The notes beneath the pieces are model-generated. The model worked only from the letters and a program-made list of their open reading frames with translations, made no database searches and was not told the DNA's origin. DNA of 64,000 bases, taken from the NCBI RefSeq assembly GCF_003931875.1, contig NZ_CP034245.1, positions 2,666,001 through 2,730,000 of the forward strand, read 5' to 3'. The translations under genes and the position numbers were made by a program. Positions 1 through 8,083 of this stretch are shown here, one piece after another (positions within the stretch are counted from its first letter, which is position 1; the number at the start of each line of letters is the position of its first letter). This stretch comes from Microbacterium sp. 10M-3C3. Lineage in GTDB: Bacteria; Actinomycetota; Actinomycetes; Actinomycetales; Microbacteriaceae.

Positions 1-181
1 CGCCGCGTCCGACGGGCTGCAGGAAGACCCCCGTCGTCGCGTAGCGGAGGCGCAGGATGACGAGGCCCGTATCGCTGCCGTCACTGCCGTCCTGCAGCGC
101 GACGTGACCGCGCAGCTCGTCGCCATAGCCCGGGAAGTCCCGCAGCCACTCCTCGAGGACTTCTTGCGTGCGATAGGGCAT
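1..181 (-). CDS. Hypothetical protein, 3' end cut by the window edge
   Basis: The first 60 codons of a minus-strand gene are visible. It starts at an ATG (bases 179-181) with MPYRTQEVLEEWLRDFPGYG and stays open to the window edge. The visible part is hydrophilic, with a Gly/Asp/Ser stretch (QDGSDGSDTG) and then a beta-strand-like LVILRLRY segment. I recognise no family. It lies directly downstream of the kinase gene on the same strand, 10 bases after the kinase stop codon, so it may be co-transcribed with it. The start is fairly safe because the reading frame has no other nearby start; the function is unknown. Confidence 0.55.
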   Translation of the reverse strand, partial: MPYRTQEVLEEWLRDFPGYGDELRGHVALQDGSDGSDTGLVILRLRYATTGVFLQPVGRG

Positions 182-191
182 GGCGCTAACC

Positions 192-1676
192 CTACGGCCC
201 CGGCGTCGGCTTGTTCCCCGACCCGGGGCCGGTTCCCTTGCCCTCGGCCGCGCGCTCCGCGTCGCGCGCCGCCTTCGCCGCCTCCTGCTCGGCGCGCTTG
301 TCGACGCCGTCGGTCGCAGCGGGACCGGCGGGCGCGGCGGGGGTGTCGACGACCGCCGAGCCCGGTGCGGGCGCATCGACGGTCTGCGTCGCGGGCGCCT
401 GTCCGGACGAGCCGCCCTGCGTGGGAGCGTCGACGACCTGCGTCGAAGGCTCTTCCTCCTGCGTGGGAGCGTCGACGGTGTCGGTCCCGCCCGGGATGAT
501 GGCGTCGGGCTCGGTGACGGCCGCCGGCGTGGAAGAGGGGGCGACGCTCGGCTCGTCGGCGACCGGCGCACGGGGCACGCCGACGCCGCCCGCCGCGGTG
601 AGCGCCCATGCCCCGAGCGACACGAGCAGCACGAGACACACGACGGCGCCGCCCACGAGCAGCCGGCGACGCAGGCGCCGTTGCGGCGCCCGCCGGTGGG
701 CGACGTGTGCGGCGGCCGGTGTCGCGGCGGGGACGTCGCGGGCGGCCACGTCGCGGACGGGCAGCGTCGCGGCCGCCGGGAACGGCTGGGTCGCGTCGGC
801 CGCCGCAGCGATCGGCGCCGGCCGCACGATCGGCCGCACGTCGGCCGGCAGCGTCTCGGCGATGCGGGCGACGTCCGCGGCATCCGGGCGCGCGTCGGGG
901 TCGTCGGAGGTCATGCGCGACAGCAGCGTCGTCCACCGGCGGCCGAGGCCGTCGGGGATCGATGGCGGGCTCGCGAGTCGGGCGAGCACCGCTCCGATGC
1001 CCGTCGCGTGCGGATACGCGCGCGTGCCTGTCAGTGCCTCGATGGCCATGAGACCGAGCGCGTAGATGTCGGCGGCCGGCGTGAGCTGCTCGCCGCGCAC
1101 CTGCTCGGGCGCGAGATACGCACCCGTGCCGATCACGATGCCCGGCGTCGTGTGCCGCGCACCGTCGACGAGATACGCGACGCCGAAGTCGGCGAGCTTC
1201 GCCCGGACCCGCTGCGGTGGGGCGCCGAAGGGGGCGAGAAGGACGTTGGAGGGCTTGATGTCGCGGTGCACGACGCCCGACGCGTGCACGAGCTGGAGCG
1301 CATCGGCGAGCTCGGCGAGGATGAGGGCGAGATCGCCCGCCGGAACCGGGCCCCGCTGGAGACGATCCGCGAGGCTCGGCCCCTCGACGCACTCCATGAC
1401 GAGGTAGTTCGCGCGCCCCGGCCCGATGTCGGCGTCGTACAGCGTCACGAGCGACGGATGGTTCAGCCCGGCCAGCACCGTCATCTCGGTGCGGGCGCGC
1501 TCGGGGGTCGCCGCATCCGAACCGTCGCGGAGGATCTTCACCGCGACGGTGCGCTCGAGCAGCGTGTCGTGCGCCCGGTACACCGTCGACATGCCGCCGC
1601 GGCCGATCACTTCACCGAGGCGGTAACGTCCTGCCAGGAGGGCCTCGGTAGGCTCCGGCTCGGGGGGCTCGGACAC
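192..1676 (-). CDS. Membrane serine/threonine protein kinase (PknB-type)
   Basis: Eukaryotic-type kinase, 494 residues from a GTG start at 1676 preceded by AGAGGA. The frame is open further upstream, but that stretch has no kinase homology. Visible motifs: Gly-rich loop GRGGMS (about 25-30), ATP-anchoring Lys in VAVKIL (47), catalytic HRDIKPSN (137-144), DFG (163-165) and APE (189-191), so it should be active. A hydrophobic helix at about 340-359 splits a cytoplasmic kinase from a roughly 135-residue Pro/Thr/Ala-rich tail outside the cell. That tail carries four VDAP/VDTP repeats and ends in a charged segment. There are no PASTA domains, so the external signal, if any, is unknown. The next gene is divergent (chromate transporter). 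Confidence 0.9.
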   Translation of the reverse strand: MSEPPEPEPTEALLAGRYRLGEVIGRGGMSTVYRAHDTLLERTVAVKILRDGSDAATPERARTEMTVLAGLNHPSLVTLYDADIGPGRANYLVMECVEGPSLADRLQRGPVPAGDLALILAELADALQLVHASGVVHRDIKPSNVLLAPFGAPPQRVRAKLADFGVAYLVDGARHTTPGIVIGTGAYLAPEQVRGEQLTPAADIYALGLMAIEALTGTRAYPHATGIGAVLARLASPPSIPDGLGRRWTTLLSRMTSDDPDARPDAADVARIAETLPADVRPIVRPAPIAAAADATQPFPAAATLPVRDVAARDVPAATPAAAHVAHRRAPQRRLRRRLLVGGAVVCLVLLVSLGAWALTAAGGVGVPRAPVADEPSVAPSSTPAAVTEPDAIIPGGTDTVDAPTQEEEPSTQVVDAPTQGGSSGQAPATQTVDAPAPGSAVVDTPAAPAGPAATDGVDKRAEQEAAKAARDAERAAEGKGTGPGSGNKPTPGP

Positions 1677-1834
1677 GGCTTCCTCTTCTTTCCGCTCGTG
1701 CGGAGTGTTCGGGTCGAGGGAAACGTATCGCCGGGCCGCGGGCGATTCTTCACGCTTGACGCGGGCGTCCGGTTCTGCAAGCGCCGATCCTGTCCGTTCA
1801 CCTGCGGGTCGCCCGGCGGTGGGACACTCGTGCC

Positions 1835-3064
1835 ATGCCCGACAGCCCGCCGCACTCGCCGCCGTCGCCCACGATCGCCCGGGGCTCTGTGGGCGAGGTG
1901 CTGGGCGCGTTCGCGAAGCTCGGGGTGACGTCGTTCGGCGGGCCGATCGCACATCTCGGGTACTTCCGCGCCGAGTTCGTCGAACGCCGTCGGTGGCTGA
2001 CCGACGCGCAGTACGGCGACCTCGTCGCGCTCGGTCAGTTCCTCCCCGGCCCAGCGTCCAGCCAGGTCGGGTTCGCGATCGGGATGCTGCGGGCAGGTCT
2101 GCCCGGAGCCCTCGCGGCGTTCGTGGCCTTCACCGCGCCCTCGGTCGTCGTCATGATCGCCGTCGCCGCGGGCGCCGACCTGGCGGGCGGTCCCCTCGCG
2201 CAGGGCGTCATCGCCGGGCTGCAGGTGGTCGCCGTGGCTGTCGTCGCGCAGGCAGTCTGGACGATGGCGCGCACACTCGCACCCGACGCGCGCCGGGCGG
2301 GCATCGCCGTCGCGGCCGCGATCCTGGTGCTGTTCGCCGGCGGCACGCTCGGCCAGATCGCGGCGATCGCGGTCGGCGTCGTGGCGGGGCTGCTGTGGTG
2401 TCGCGGCGTCGCCGACGACGAGCGCGCCATCCCCCTCCGCTTTCCCGTGTCGCGCGCGGCCGGCATCGCGTGCCTCGTGGCGCTCGCGGCCCTCCTCGCG
2501 CTCTCCCCGGTCGCCGCGGCGGCATGGGGCGGCGCGGCGTCCCTGATCGACGCGTTCTCGCGCGCGGGCGCGCTCGTGTTCGGCGGCGGGCACGTGGTGC
2601 TGCCCCTCCTGCAGGCGGCCACCGTTCCGCCGGGGTGGGTGAGCGCCGACCAGTTCCTCACCGGCTACGGCGCCGCGCAGGCCGTCCCCGGCCCGCTCTT
2701 CACCTTCGCGGCCTACCTCGGCGCGGTATCCGACATCGGCCCCGGCGGCATCGGCGGCGCGCTGCTGGCGACGGCCGCGATCTTCCTCCCAGGCTTCCTC
2801 GTGCTCGTCGGCGTCATGCCGTTCTGGAACCGGATGCGGCGGCTGCCGTGGGCGACGGCAGCGCTGCGCGGCGCCAACGCGGCGGTGGTCGGCATCCTCG
2901 CCGCCGCGCTCTACTCGCCGGTGTTCGTGACCGCGATCGTCGACGTGCGCACCTTCGCCCTGGGCCTGGTCTGCTTCGTGCTGCTCACGGCGTGGCGACG
3001 GCCGCCGTGGCTCGTCGTGCTCGTGGGCGCCGCGGGAGGCGCCGTGCTCGCCCTCCTCGCGTGA
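1835..3064 (+). CDS. chrA: Chromate transporter, long-chain ChrA type
   Basis: Integral membrane protein of 409 residues with the two tandem CHR domains of long-chain ChrA. The N-terminal signature FAKLGVTSFGGPIAHLGYF and the LGQFLPGPASSQVGFAIG motif are clear. They are repeated more loosely in the second half (FSRAGALVFGGGHVVLPLL, then YGAAQAVPGPLF). ChrA proteins extrude chromate using the proton motive force; sulphate is a related anion. About ten hydrophobic segments are visible. It stands alone, divergent from the kinase gene, and no ChrB-type regulator is seen nearby. Family assignment is firm; chromate as the physiological substrate is inferred. Confidence 0.92.
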   Translation: MPDSPPHSPPSPTIARGSVGEVLGAFAKLGVTSFGGPIAHLGYFRAEFVERRRWLTDAQYGDLVALGQFLPGPASSQVGFAIGMLRAGLPGALAAFVAFTAPSVVVMIAVAAGADLAGGPLAQGVIAGLQVVAVAVVAQAVWTMARTLAPDARRAGIAVAAAILVLFAGGTLGQIAAIAVGVVAGLLWCRGVADDERAIPLRFPVSRAAGIACLVALAALLALSPVAAAAWGGAASLIDAFSRAGALVFGGGHVVLPLLQAATVPPGWVSADQFLTGYGAAQAVPGPLFTFAAYLGAVSDIGPGGIGGALLATAAIFLPGFLVLVGVMPFWNRMRRLPWATAALRGANAAVVGILAAALYSPVFVTAIVDVRTFALGLVCFVLLTAWRRPPWLVVLVGAAGGAVLALLA

Positions 3065-3131
3065 GGCGAGTGCGCCGCGAGGTCGTGTCAACCCATTAGG
3101 CGGGCGTGCGATCTGGCAAGATGCTCCCGGC

Positions 3132-3461
3132 ATGCGACAGCTCACGTACGGCGCGACGACGATGTACGTCTCCGATGCCGTGTCCGAGGCGGTCATGCAG
3201 TTCGCGCAGGCCGCGTGCGACGCGGGCCACGGGGGCACGGTGTCGATCCACGCGCTGACGCCGACCGGACATCCCATGCGGGTGACGATGCTCCTGACGC
3301 CGGCGAGCTCGATCGTCAGCGAGACGACGGAATCGCACTTCGACGTTCCCGCCGACACGGACGGCGTCCGAGAGATCCGGGAACGGGCGGCGGGCCTGCG
3401 CTCTCCCGTCGCGCAGCCGCTCGACGACGACGAGTGGGAAGTGCCGGGCGAGGCGTTCTGA
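3132..3461 (+). CDS. Conserved small hypothetical protein
   Basis: A 109-residue soluble protein starting MRQLTYGATTMYVSDAVSEA. The N-terminal half resembles a small alpha/beta fold (HALTPTGHPMRVTMLLTPAS) and the C-terminus is acidic (PLDDDEWEVPGEAF). I recognise no catalytic motif. It is a separate unit between chrA and the convergent metallo-hydrolase gene, which ends 8 bases after it. A CAAGAT box about 20 bases upstream could be a -10 element, which would place the transcript start very near the ATG. The function is unknown; codon use matches a real gene. Confidence 0.7.
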   Translation: MRQLTYGATTMYVSDAVSEAVMQFAQAACDAGHGGTVSIHALTPTGHPMRVTMLLTPASSIVSETTESHFDVPADTDGVREIRERAAGLRSPVAQPLDDDEWEVPGEAF

Positions 3462-3469
3462 CCGGTCCT

Positions 3470-4222
3470 CTACGCGACGGGCGTGCGTCGTGCCGCCGCC
3501 GCGGCGGCCTCCGCGCCCTCCTCGAAGGGGCGGCCATGGCCGGGGAGCACGAGGCGGGCGCGGGTGGCCGCGAGGGCATCGAGCGCGCGCAGCGCGGTCG
3601 ATGCATCCGCGGTGGCGGCGCGCGCGACGACGCGCGGGCCCGCGGCCGCCGTGTAGGGGTCGAAGGTGACGAGCGCATCGCCAGAGAAGAGCACGCCCTG
3701 CTCGGGCCAGAAGAAGGCGCAGTGCCCGCGGGTGTGCCCGGGTGTCGCGATCGGCACGAGACCGCCGAGGAGCCGCGCGCCCGGGCGGACGTCGCCGTGC
3801 GCGTCGACCCCGTGGACGCTCAACGCGCCCGCGGCCGTCATGCGGGCGAGGGCCGGGATCGCCGCCGGGAAGCGGATCGGGTAGCGCCAGCGCGGCCGCT
3901 CGTGCGCATAGCGGTAGGGATGCCGGACGAGGGCGACGTCGTCGTCGTGCACGTGCAGCGGCACGTGATGCTCGCGCACGAGCCGATCGCACATGCCCAC
4001 GTGGTCGAAGTGCCCGTGCGTGAGGTACACCGACACGAGGTCGTCCGGACTCAGTCCTACGGTCTCGAGCGCGCGGACGAGCAGGGGCCAGGCCCGCGGC
4101 AGGCCGGCGTCGATGAGCACCGGGCCGTCCGCGGTGTCGAGCAGGTAGCAGTTGGTCGCTGCTCTGGTGATGCGCAGGACGGCGGGCCCGACCGGGTGCA
4201 CGCCGTCGTCATTCGTGGTCAT
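3470..4222 (-). CDS. MBL-fold metallo-hydrolase
   Basis: Metallo-beta-lactamase-fold hydrolase of 250 residues. The metal-binding signature THGHFDHVG is intact, followed by a downstream His (ATPGHTRGHCAFF), an Asp in FSGDALVTFDP and a terminal His in VLPGHGRPF. Together these give the full two-metal site of glyoxalase-II-like enzymes. I chose the ATG at 4222; the frame stays open a further 16 codons into the palindrome at 4256-4285, which looks regulatory. The substrate cannot be read from sequence. It is divergent from an SDR gene and probably shares the palindromic operator with it. Confidence 0.85.
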   Translation of the reverse strand: MTTNDDGVHPVGPAVLRITRAATNCYLLDTADGPVLIDAGLPRAWPLLVRALETVGLSPDDLVSVYLTHGHFDHVGMCDRLVREHHVPLHVHDDDVALVRHPYRYAHERPRWRYPIRFPAAIPALARMTAAGALSVHGVDAHGDVRPGARLLGGLVPIATPGHTRGHCAFFWPEQGVLFSGDALVTFDPYTAAAGPRVVARAATADASTALRALDALAATRARLVLPGHGRPFEEGAEAAAAAARRTPVA

Positions 4223-4255
4223 CGGGCCACCGTGCGGGTCTGGCGCCCGTATCCT

Positions 4256-4285
4256 CGACGGGGTTGACACGTGTCAACCCCGTCG
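4256..4285. promoter_or_regulatory. 30-bp perfect palindrome between divergent genes, likely operator
   Basis: All 15 bases on each side pair perfectly. The core is GGGTTGACACGTGTCAACCC (4261-4280), flanked by CGACG and CGTCG. It lies between the metallo-hydrolase (minus, start 4222) and the SDR (plus, start 4321). The core contains TTGACA on both strands. On the minus strand TTGACA is followed after 17 bases by GGATAC, a plausible promoter for the hydrolase. On the plus strand TACCGT (4307-4312) sits just before the SDR ATG and could give a leaderless transcript. A dimeric repressor (TetR-like) binding here is an inference. Confidence 0.6.
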
Positions 4286-4320
4286 GAGAGCGTCCCCACC
4301 GCGCCCTACCGTCGGCGCCC

Positions 4321-5193
4321 ATGAGCCGTCATCCCGTCGTCGTCATCGTCGGAGCGTCCCGCGGCATCGGCCGCGCCGCGGCCCTCCGCTTCGCGCGCCG
4401 CGGCGCTCGCCTCGTGCTGAGCGCGCGCGACGCGGCGGCGCTGGAGAGGACGGCGGCAGCGTGCCGGGCACGAGGCGCCGACGTCGACACGGTCGTCGCC
4501 GACGTCCGGCGCGACGACGACAACGCCCGCATCGTCTTGGCGGCGCTCGCGCGCCACGGCCGCATCGACACGTGGGTGGGGGTGGCCGGCGTCGCCGCGT
4601 ACGGCGCGGTCTCGGAGGTGCCCACCGACGTCTACCGCCGCGTGCTTGAGACGAACCTCCTCGGCCACATCGACGGTGTCCGCGCGGTGCTCCCGACCCT
4701 GCGCGCGCAGCAGCACGGGCGGATCGTCCTCATCGGCTCGCTGTACTCGAAGGTGACGTCGCCGTGGATGTCGGCGTACGTCACGAGCAAGTTCGCGCTG
4801 CTCGGGTTCTCGCGCTCCCTGCGGCAGGAGCTGCGCGGCACCGGCGTCGACGTGCGCGTGGTCCTGCCGGCGACGATCGACACGCCCATCTACCAGCGCG
4901 CGGTGAACTTCACCGGCCGCGCGGTGCATCCGCTCCCGCCGGTCGCCTCCCCGAGGCGTGTCGCCCGGACGATCGCGCGCGCGGCGGCGGGGAAGGGCCG
5001 ACGGGAGCAGACGGTCGGTCGCCTGCAGTCGGCGACCATCCCGCTCGCGGCGGCGGCACCGGCCGTCTACGACGCGGTCATCACAGCGCTCATGCGCACA
5101 CTCGGCCTGCGCGGACGGGGCGTCGTGCCGTCCCTCGGCGCACTCGATGACGCCGAGGTCGGCCCCGACGCCGCGGCCGGGGGATGGCGCTGA
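4321..5193 (+). CDS. SDR family oxidoreductase
   Basis: Short-chain dehydrogenase/reductase of 290 residues. The NAD(P)-binding motif GASRGIG is at the start and Arg residues after the second strand suggest NADP(H). The catalytic Ser is in LIGSLYSK and the Tyr-Lys pair in YVTSKFALLGFSRSLRQEL. The C-terminal part is longer than in minimal SDRs and matches the SDR subgroup with a hydrophobic C-terminal helix (IPLAAAAPAVYDAVITALM). It starts at the ATG at 4321; an upstream in-frame ATG lies inside the palindrome. No Shine-Dalgarno sequence is seen, consistent with a leaderless mRNA. The substrate is unknown. Confidence 0.87.
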   Translation: MSRHPVVVIVGASRGIGRAAALRFARRGARLVLSARDAAALERTAAACRARGADVDTVVADVRRDDDNARIVLAALARHGRIDTWVGVAGVAAYGAVSEVPTDVYRRVLETNLLGHIDGVRAVLPTLRAQQHGRIVLIGSLYSKVTSPWMSAYVTSKFALLGFSRSLRQELRGTGVDVRVVLPATIDTPIYQRAVNFTGRAVHPLPPVASPRRVARTIARAAAGKGRREQTVGRLQSATIPLAAAAPAVYDAVITALMRTLGLRGRGVVPSLGALDDAEVGPDAAAGGWR

Positions 5194-5196
5194 CGC

Positions 5197-5721
5197 TCAG
5201 CCCCCCGCGAACCCCTCGCGCTGCACCGACTCGTCGGCGACCCGCACACCCCAGCGGTACGAGAGCTTGCCGCCGAGCCATCCCGAGACCCCGAGCACGG
5301 CGAGCGTCACGATCGACAGGACGAAGCCGAACGCCGAGAAGTCGTCGCCGGCGGCGAATCGCACGATCGCGTTCACCGCGAACAGCGCGATGGCCCCACC
5401 GTTGAGGACGCCGTGCGTGACCGCTGTGCGACGCGCCGGCGTCCGCGCGGGGATGCGGCTGAGATCCAAGAGCCCCAGGACCGCCGCCACGATCGCGCCG
5501 ACGAGGCCGACGAGGATCAGGGCGCGGGCTCCCACGACCCACGGCTCGCTGTCGTCGGCGATCAGGGCGATGACGTCGAACACGAGGCTCGCCGTCCACG
5601 CCCCGATCGGGATCGTCACGGCGATCGGATGGAACGGGTGGCCGTAGGGCCCGGCGAGCGCAGTGCGCGGGAGCTTCGCGCTGCGCATCGCCGGGCCGGT
5701 CGTACCGTCGGTCGCACTCAT
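5197..5721 (-). CDS. DUF2231-family membrane protein
   Basis: A 174-residue integral membrane protein with four predicted transmembrane helices and the opening GPYGHPFHPIAVTIPIGAWTAS typical of DUF2231. Conserved His residues near the first helix suggest metal or haem binding in this family, but no function is established. Its ATG overlaps the catalase stop codon (ATGA), so the two are translationally coupled. A role beside the manganese catalase in oxidative stress is inferred from this arrangement only. It is convergent with the SDR gene, which ends 4 bases away. Confidence 0.85.
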   Translation of the reverse strand: MSATDGTTGPAMRSAKLPRTALAGPYGHPFHPIAVTIPIGAWTASLVFDVIALIADDSEPWVVGARALILVGLVGAIVAAVLGLLDLSRIPARTPARRTAVTHGVLNGGAIALFAVNAIVRFAAGDDFSAFGFVLSIVTLAVLGVSGWLGGKLSYRWGVRVADESVQREGFAGG

Positions 5722-6599
5722 TCCTTGTGCAGCGCGTCCTGGGCGCGCCCGGCGAGCTTCTCCACGGTGTTGGGCAGCTCGGTCGTCCCGTAGAACCGCG
5801 CGTCCGGGTGCGTGGGCGGCGGCATCGGGACGCCCGCCTGCGGCTCGGGGACGTACGTGAACTCGCCCTTGCCATCGGGGGTGGGGCCGGACGCCCACGA
5901 GCCTTCGGCGGCAGCCTGGCCGTCGGAGAAGTTGATGTACTGGTACGCCACGTCACGGTCCTCCTTGCCCAGCGGGAAGTTGCTCGGCACGGGCAGGTCC
6001 TCGATGCCCTCCTCCCGCAGCTCGGCCGCGGCGGCGAGCCACTGGTTCTGGTGCATCGTGTCGCGCGCGAGGAGGAAGGCGAGCAGATCGCGAACGCCGT
6101 GGTCGTCGGTCATGTGGTAGAGGCGAGCCACCTGCACGCGCCCCTGCATCTCCGCGTTGGCGTTGGCCTGGAAGTCGGCAAGGAGGTTGCCGCTCGCGGT
6201 GACGAAGCTCCCCATCCAGGGGTTGCCCATGCTGTCGACCGGGCGCGCGCCCGCCCCGGCCACGATTCCGTGCTGGATGTCGGTGCCGCCGACGACCGCG
6301 GCCACGGTGGGGTCGTTCTGGACGGCTTCCTCGGTGATGCCCAGCGGCGCCTTCTCGAGCAGCTGTGCGATCATGACCGCGAGCATCTCGACGTGCCCCA
6401 TCTCCTCGGCGCCGATGCCGAACACGAGATCGCGGTATTTGCCGGGGATGTGCATGTTCCACGCCTGGAACTGGTACTGGAGCGCGACGGTGATCTCGCC
6501 GTACTGACCGCCGAGCACCTCCTGCAGCTTGCGGGCGTAGACCGCGTCGGGCTTGTCGGGCGTCGCCGCGTGCTGCAGCTCCTGCCGGTGGAAGAACAT
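5718..6599 (-). CDS. Manganese catalase
   Basis: Non-haem catalase of 293 residues that converts hydrogen peroxide to water and oxygen with a dinuclear manganese centre. The ferritin-like four-helix bundle is recognisable. Metal-ligand segments include ALQYQFQAWNM, GAEEMGHVEMLA and NANAEMQGRVQVARLYHMTDD, followed by LARDTMHQNQWLAAAAEL. Length fits the family. I chose the ATG at 6599 for its strong ribosome-binding site (AGAGGAG, 5 bases upstream); the 39 upstream in-frame codons are Pro-rich and not homologous. It leads a two-gene operon with the DUF2231 protein and is divergent from the iron-redox operon at 6837. Confidence 0.93.
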   Translation of the reverse strand: MFFHRQELQHAATPDKPDAVYARKLQEVLGGQYGEITVALQYQFQAWNMHIPGKYRDLVFGIGAEEMGHVEMLAVMIAQLLEKAPLGITEEAVQNDPTVAAVVGGTDIQHGIVAGAGARPVDSMGNPWMGSFVTASGNLLADFQANANAEMQGRVQVARLYHMTDDHGVRDLLAFLLARDTMHQNQWLAAAAELREEGIEDLPVPSNFPLGKEDRDVAYQYINFSDGQAAAEGSWASGPTPDGKGEFTYVPEPQAGVPMPPPTHPDARFYGTTELPNTVEKLAGRAQDALHKE

Positions 6600-6836
6600 G
6601 ACACTCCTCTGCGCCGTCGGGGGAATGGCCGGTCGGCCGGGGGGCGCGGGCCCAGACAAGGGCAGCACCCGCGTGCGCGGCACGGGGGTTGCGGGCACGC
6701 CGGACGCGCGGCACAATCGCGCGCTCGACCTCTGCCGACGGGCGAGCCGGTCCGCACGCCGGTGTCAACGCCCTCGGCGTTCTGCCCGCGGGCGCGCGAC
6801 AGTGGGGCGCCCTGCCCGGAGTCGATCGGAGACCGC

Positions 6837-7883
6837 GTGACCGTGCTCGACGTCCATCCGTCCGGAACGCGTGCGCCGTTCGCGCCGCGCGGCGACCTGG
6901 GTGCGGCGGTGCTCGCCCGGCTGACCGGCGGAGCCGACGGCGCGGGACTGCCGGATGCGGCACTCGCGGCGCTCGCCCGGACGACGGACCCGTCGCGCGA
7001 CGACGACGTGCAGCTCGCCCTGTTCGCCCTCTACGCGTCGGCCTACGGCTCCATCGACGCCTTCGACCCCGACCTCGAGTGGGATCCCGAGCTGGTGCGC
7101 ACCCGCCGCATCCTGGAGACCGCGTTCGAGGCGGCGCTGCGCGAGGCCGTCACGGTGGCCGATGTCCCGCCCCCGTCGGCGGACGCGGTCGCCCGGCGCC
7201 TGTTCGCGCTGACCGCGGCCGACACCGGCCCCAGCCTGTCGCGCCACGTCGCGAAGCGGGCTACGCCGGCGCAGCTGCGGGAGTTCCTGATCCAGCGGTC
7301 GGTCTACACCCTGCGCGAAGCCGACCCCCATTCGTGGGCGATACCGCGGCTGGCGGGACGCCCGAAGGCGGCGCTCGTGGAGATCCAGTCGGACGAGTAC
7401 GGCGGCGGACGGCCCGACCGCGTGCACGCGGCCCTGTTCGCCCGGGCGATGCGCGGTGCCGGGCTCGACGACTCGTACGGCGCGTACGTCGACGACGTGC
7501 CCGCCGTCACGCTGGCGTCGCTCAATGCGATGTCGATGTTCGGACTGAACCGACGGCTGGTGGGTGCGATCGTCGGGCACCTCGCGGCGTTCGAGATGAC
7601 CTCCTCGATCCCCAATCGCTTCTACGCCGAGGGTCTCCGCCGGGCGGGCTACGGACCGGATGTCACCGAGTACTTCGACGAGCACGTCGAAGCCGACGCG
7701 GTGCACGAGCAGATCGCGGGACGCGACCTCGCGGGAGCCCTCGCCGAGGACCGGCCCGAGCTCGTCGCCGACATCGTGTTCGGCGCAGCGGTGTGCCTGG
7801 AGGTCGACGGCCGTGTCGGCGCCCACATCCTCGACGCATGGGCGGACGGTCGGTCGTCGCTGCGGGAGAGGACGGCGGCGTGA
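6837..7883 (+). CDS. Iron-containing redox enzyme (haem-oxygenase-like fold)
   Basis: Protein of 348 residues starting at a GTG preceded by CGGAGA. The C-terminal 220 residues match the haem-oxygenase-like iron-containing redox family (PF14518). They include QSDEYGGGRPDRVHAALFARAM, in which Glu and His are putative iron ligands, and a later HVEADAVHEQIA segment with Glu and His residues. Related proteins use a non-haem diiron centre, and some are oxygenases acting on small substrates. The N-terminal 130 residues are a helical extension. It heads a three-gene operon with four-base overlaps to the CDGSH gene and then the glycosyltransferase. The actual reaction is unknown. Confidence 0.8.
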   Translation: MTVLDVHPSGTRAPFAPRGDLGAAVLARLTGGADGAGLPDAALAALARTTDPSRDDDVQLALFALYASAYGSIDAFDPDLEWDPELVRTRRILETAFEAALREAVTVADVPPPSADAVARRLFALTAADTGPSLSRHVAKRATPAQLREFLIQRSVYTLREADPHSWAIPRLAGRPKAALVEIQSDEYGGGRPDRVHAALFARAMRGAGLDDSYGAYVDDVPAVTLASLNAMSMFGLNRRLVGAIVGHLAAFEMTSSIPNRFYAEGLRRAGYGPDVTEYFDEHVEADAVHEQIAGRDLAGALAEDRPELVADIVFGAAVCLEVDGRVGAHILDAWADGRSSLRERTAA

Positions 7884-8083
7884 GCGGTGCACCGGCGCGG
7901 ATCACCGCGTACCCCGACGGCCCGCTCGTCGTGCGCGGCGAGGTCGAACTCGTCGACGCCGACGGGAAGCCGCTGCCGCGGCGACGACGCACGGTGGCCC
8001 TGTGCCGGTGCGGGCTGTCCTCGATCAAGCCGTACTGCGACGGCACGCACAAGGCGGCGGGCTTCCGCACCGACGACCGATGA
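7880..8083 (+). CDS. CDGSH iron-sulfur domain protein
   Basis: A 67-residue protein with a textbook CDGSH signature. C42, C44, C53 and H57 lie in CRCGLSSIKPYCDGTH and should coordinate a [2Fe-2S] cluster through three Cys and one His. MitoNEET-type domains act in redox sensing or iron-sulfur transfer. It begins at a GTG overlapping the previous stop (GTGA) and ends by overlapping the next start (ATGA), so it is translated as the middle of a coupled trio. It probably serves as an electron or cluster partner for the iron enzyme upstream; that is inferred from the operon. Confidence 0.9.
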   Translation: MSGAPARITAYPDGPLVVRGEVELVDADGKPLPRRRRTVALCRCGLSSIKPYCDGTHKAAGFRTDDR

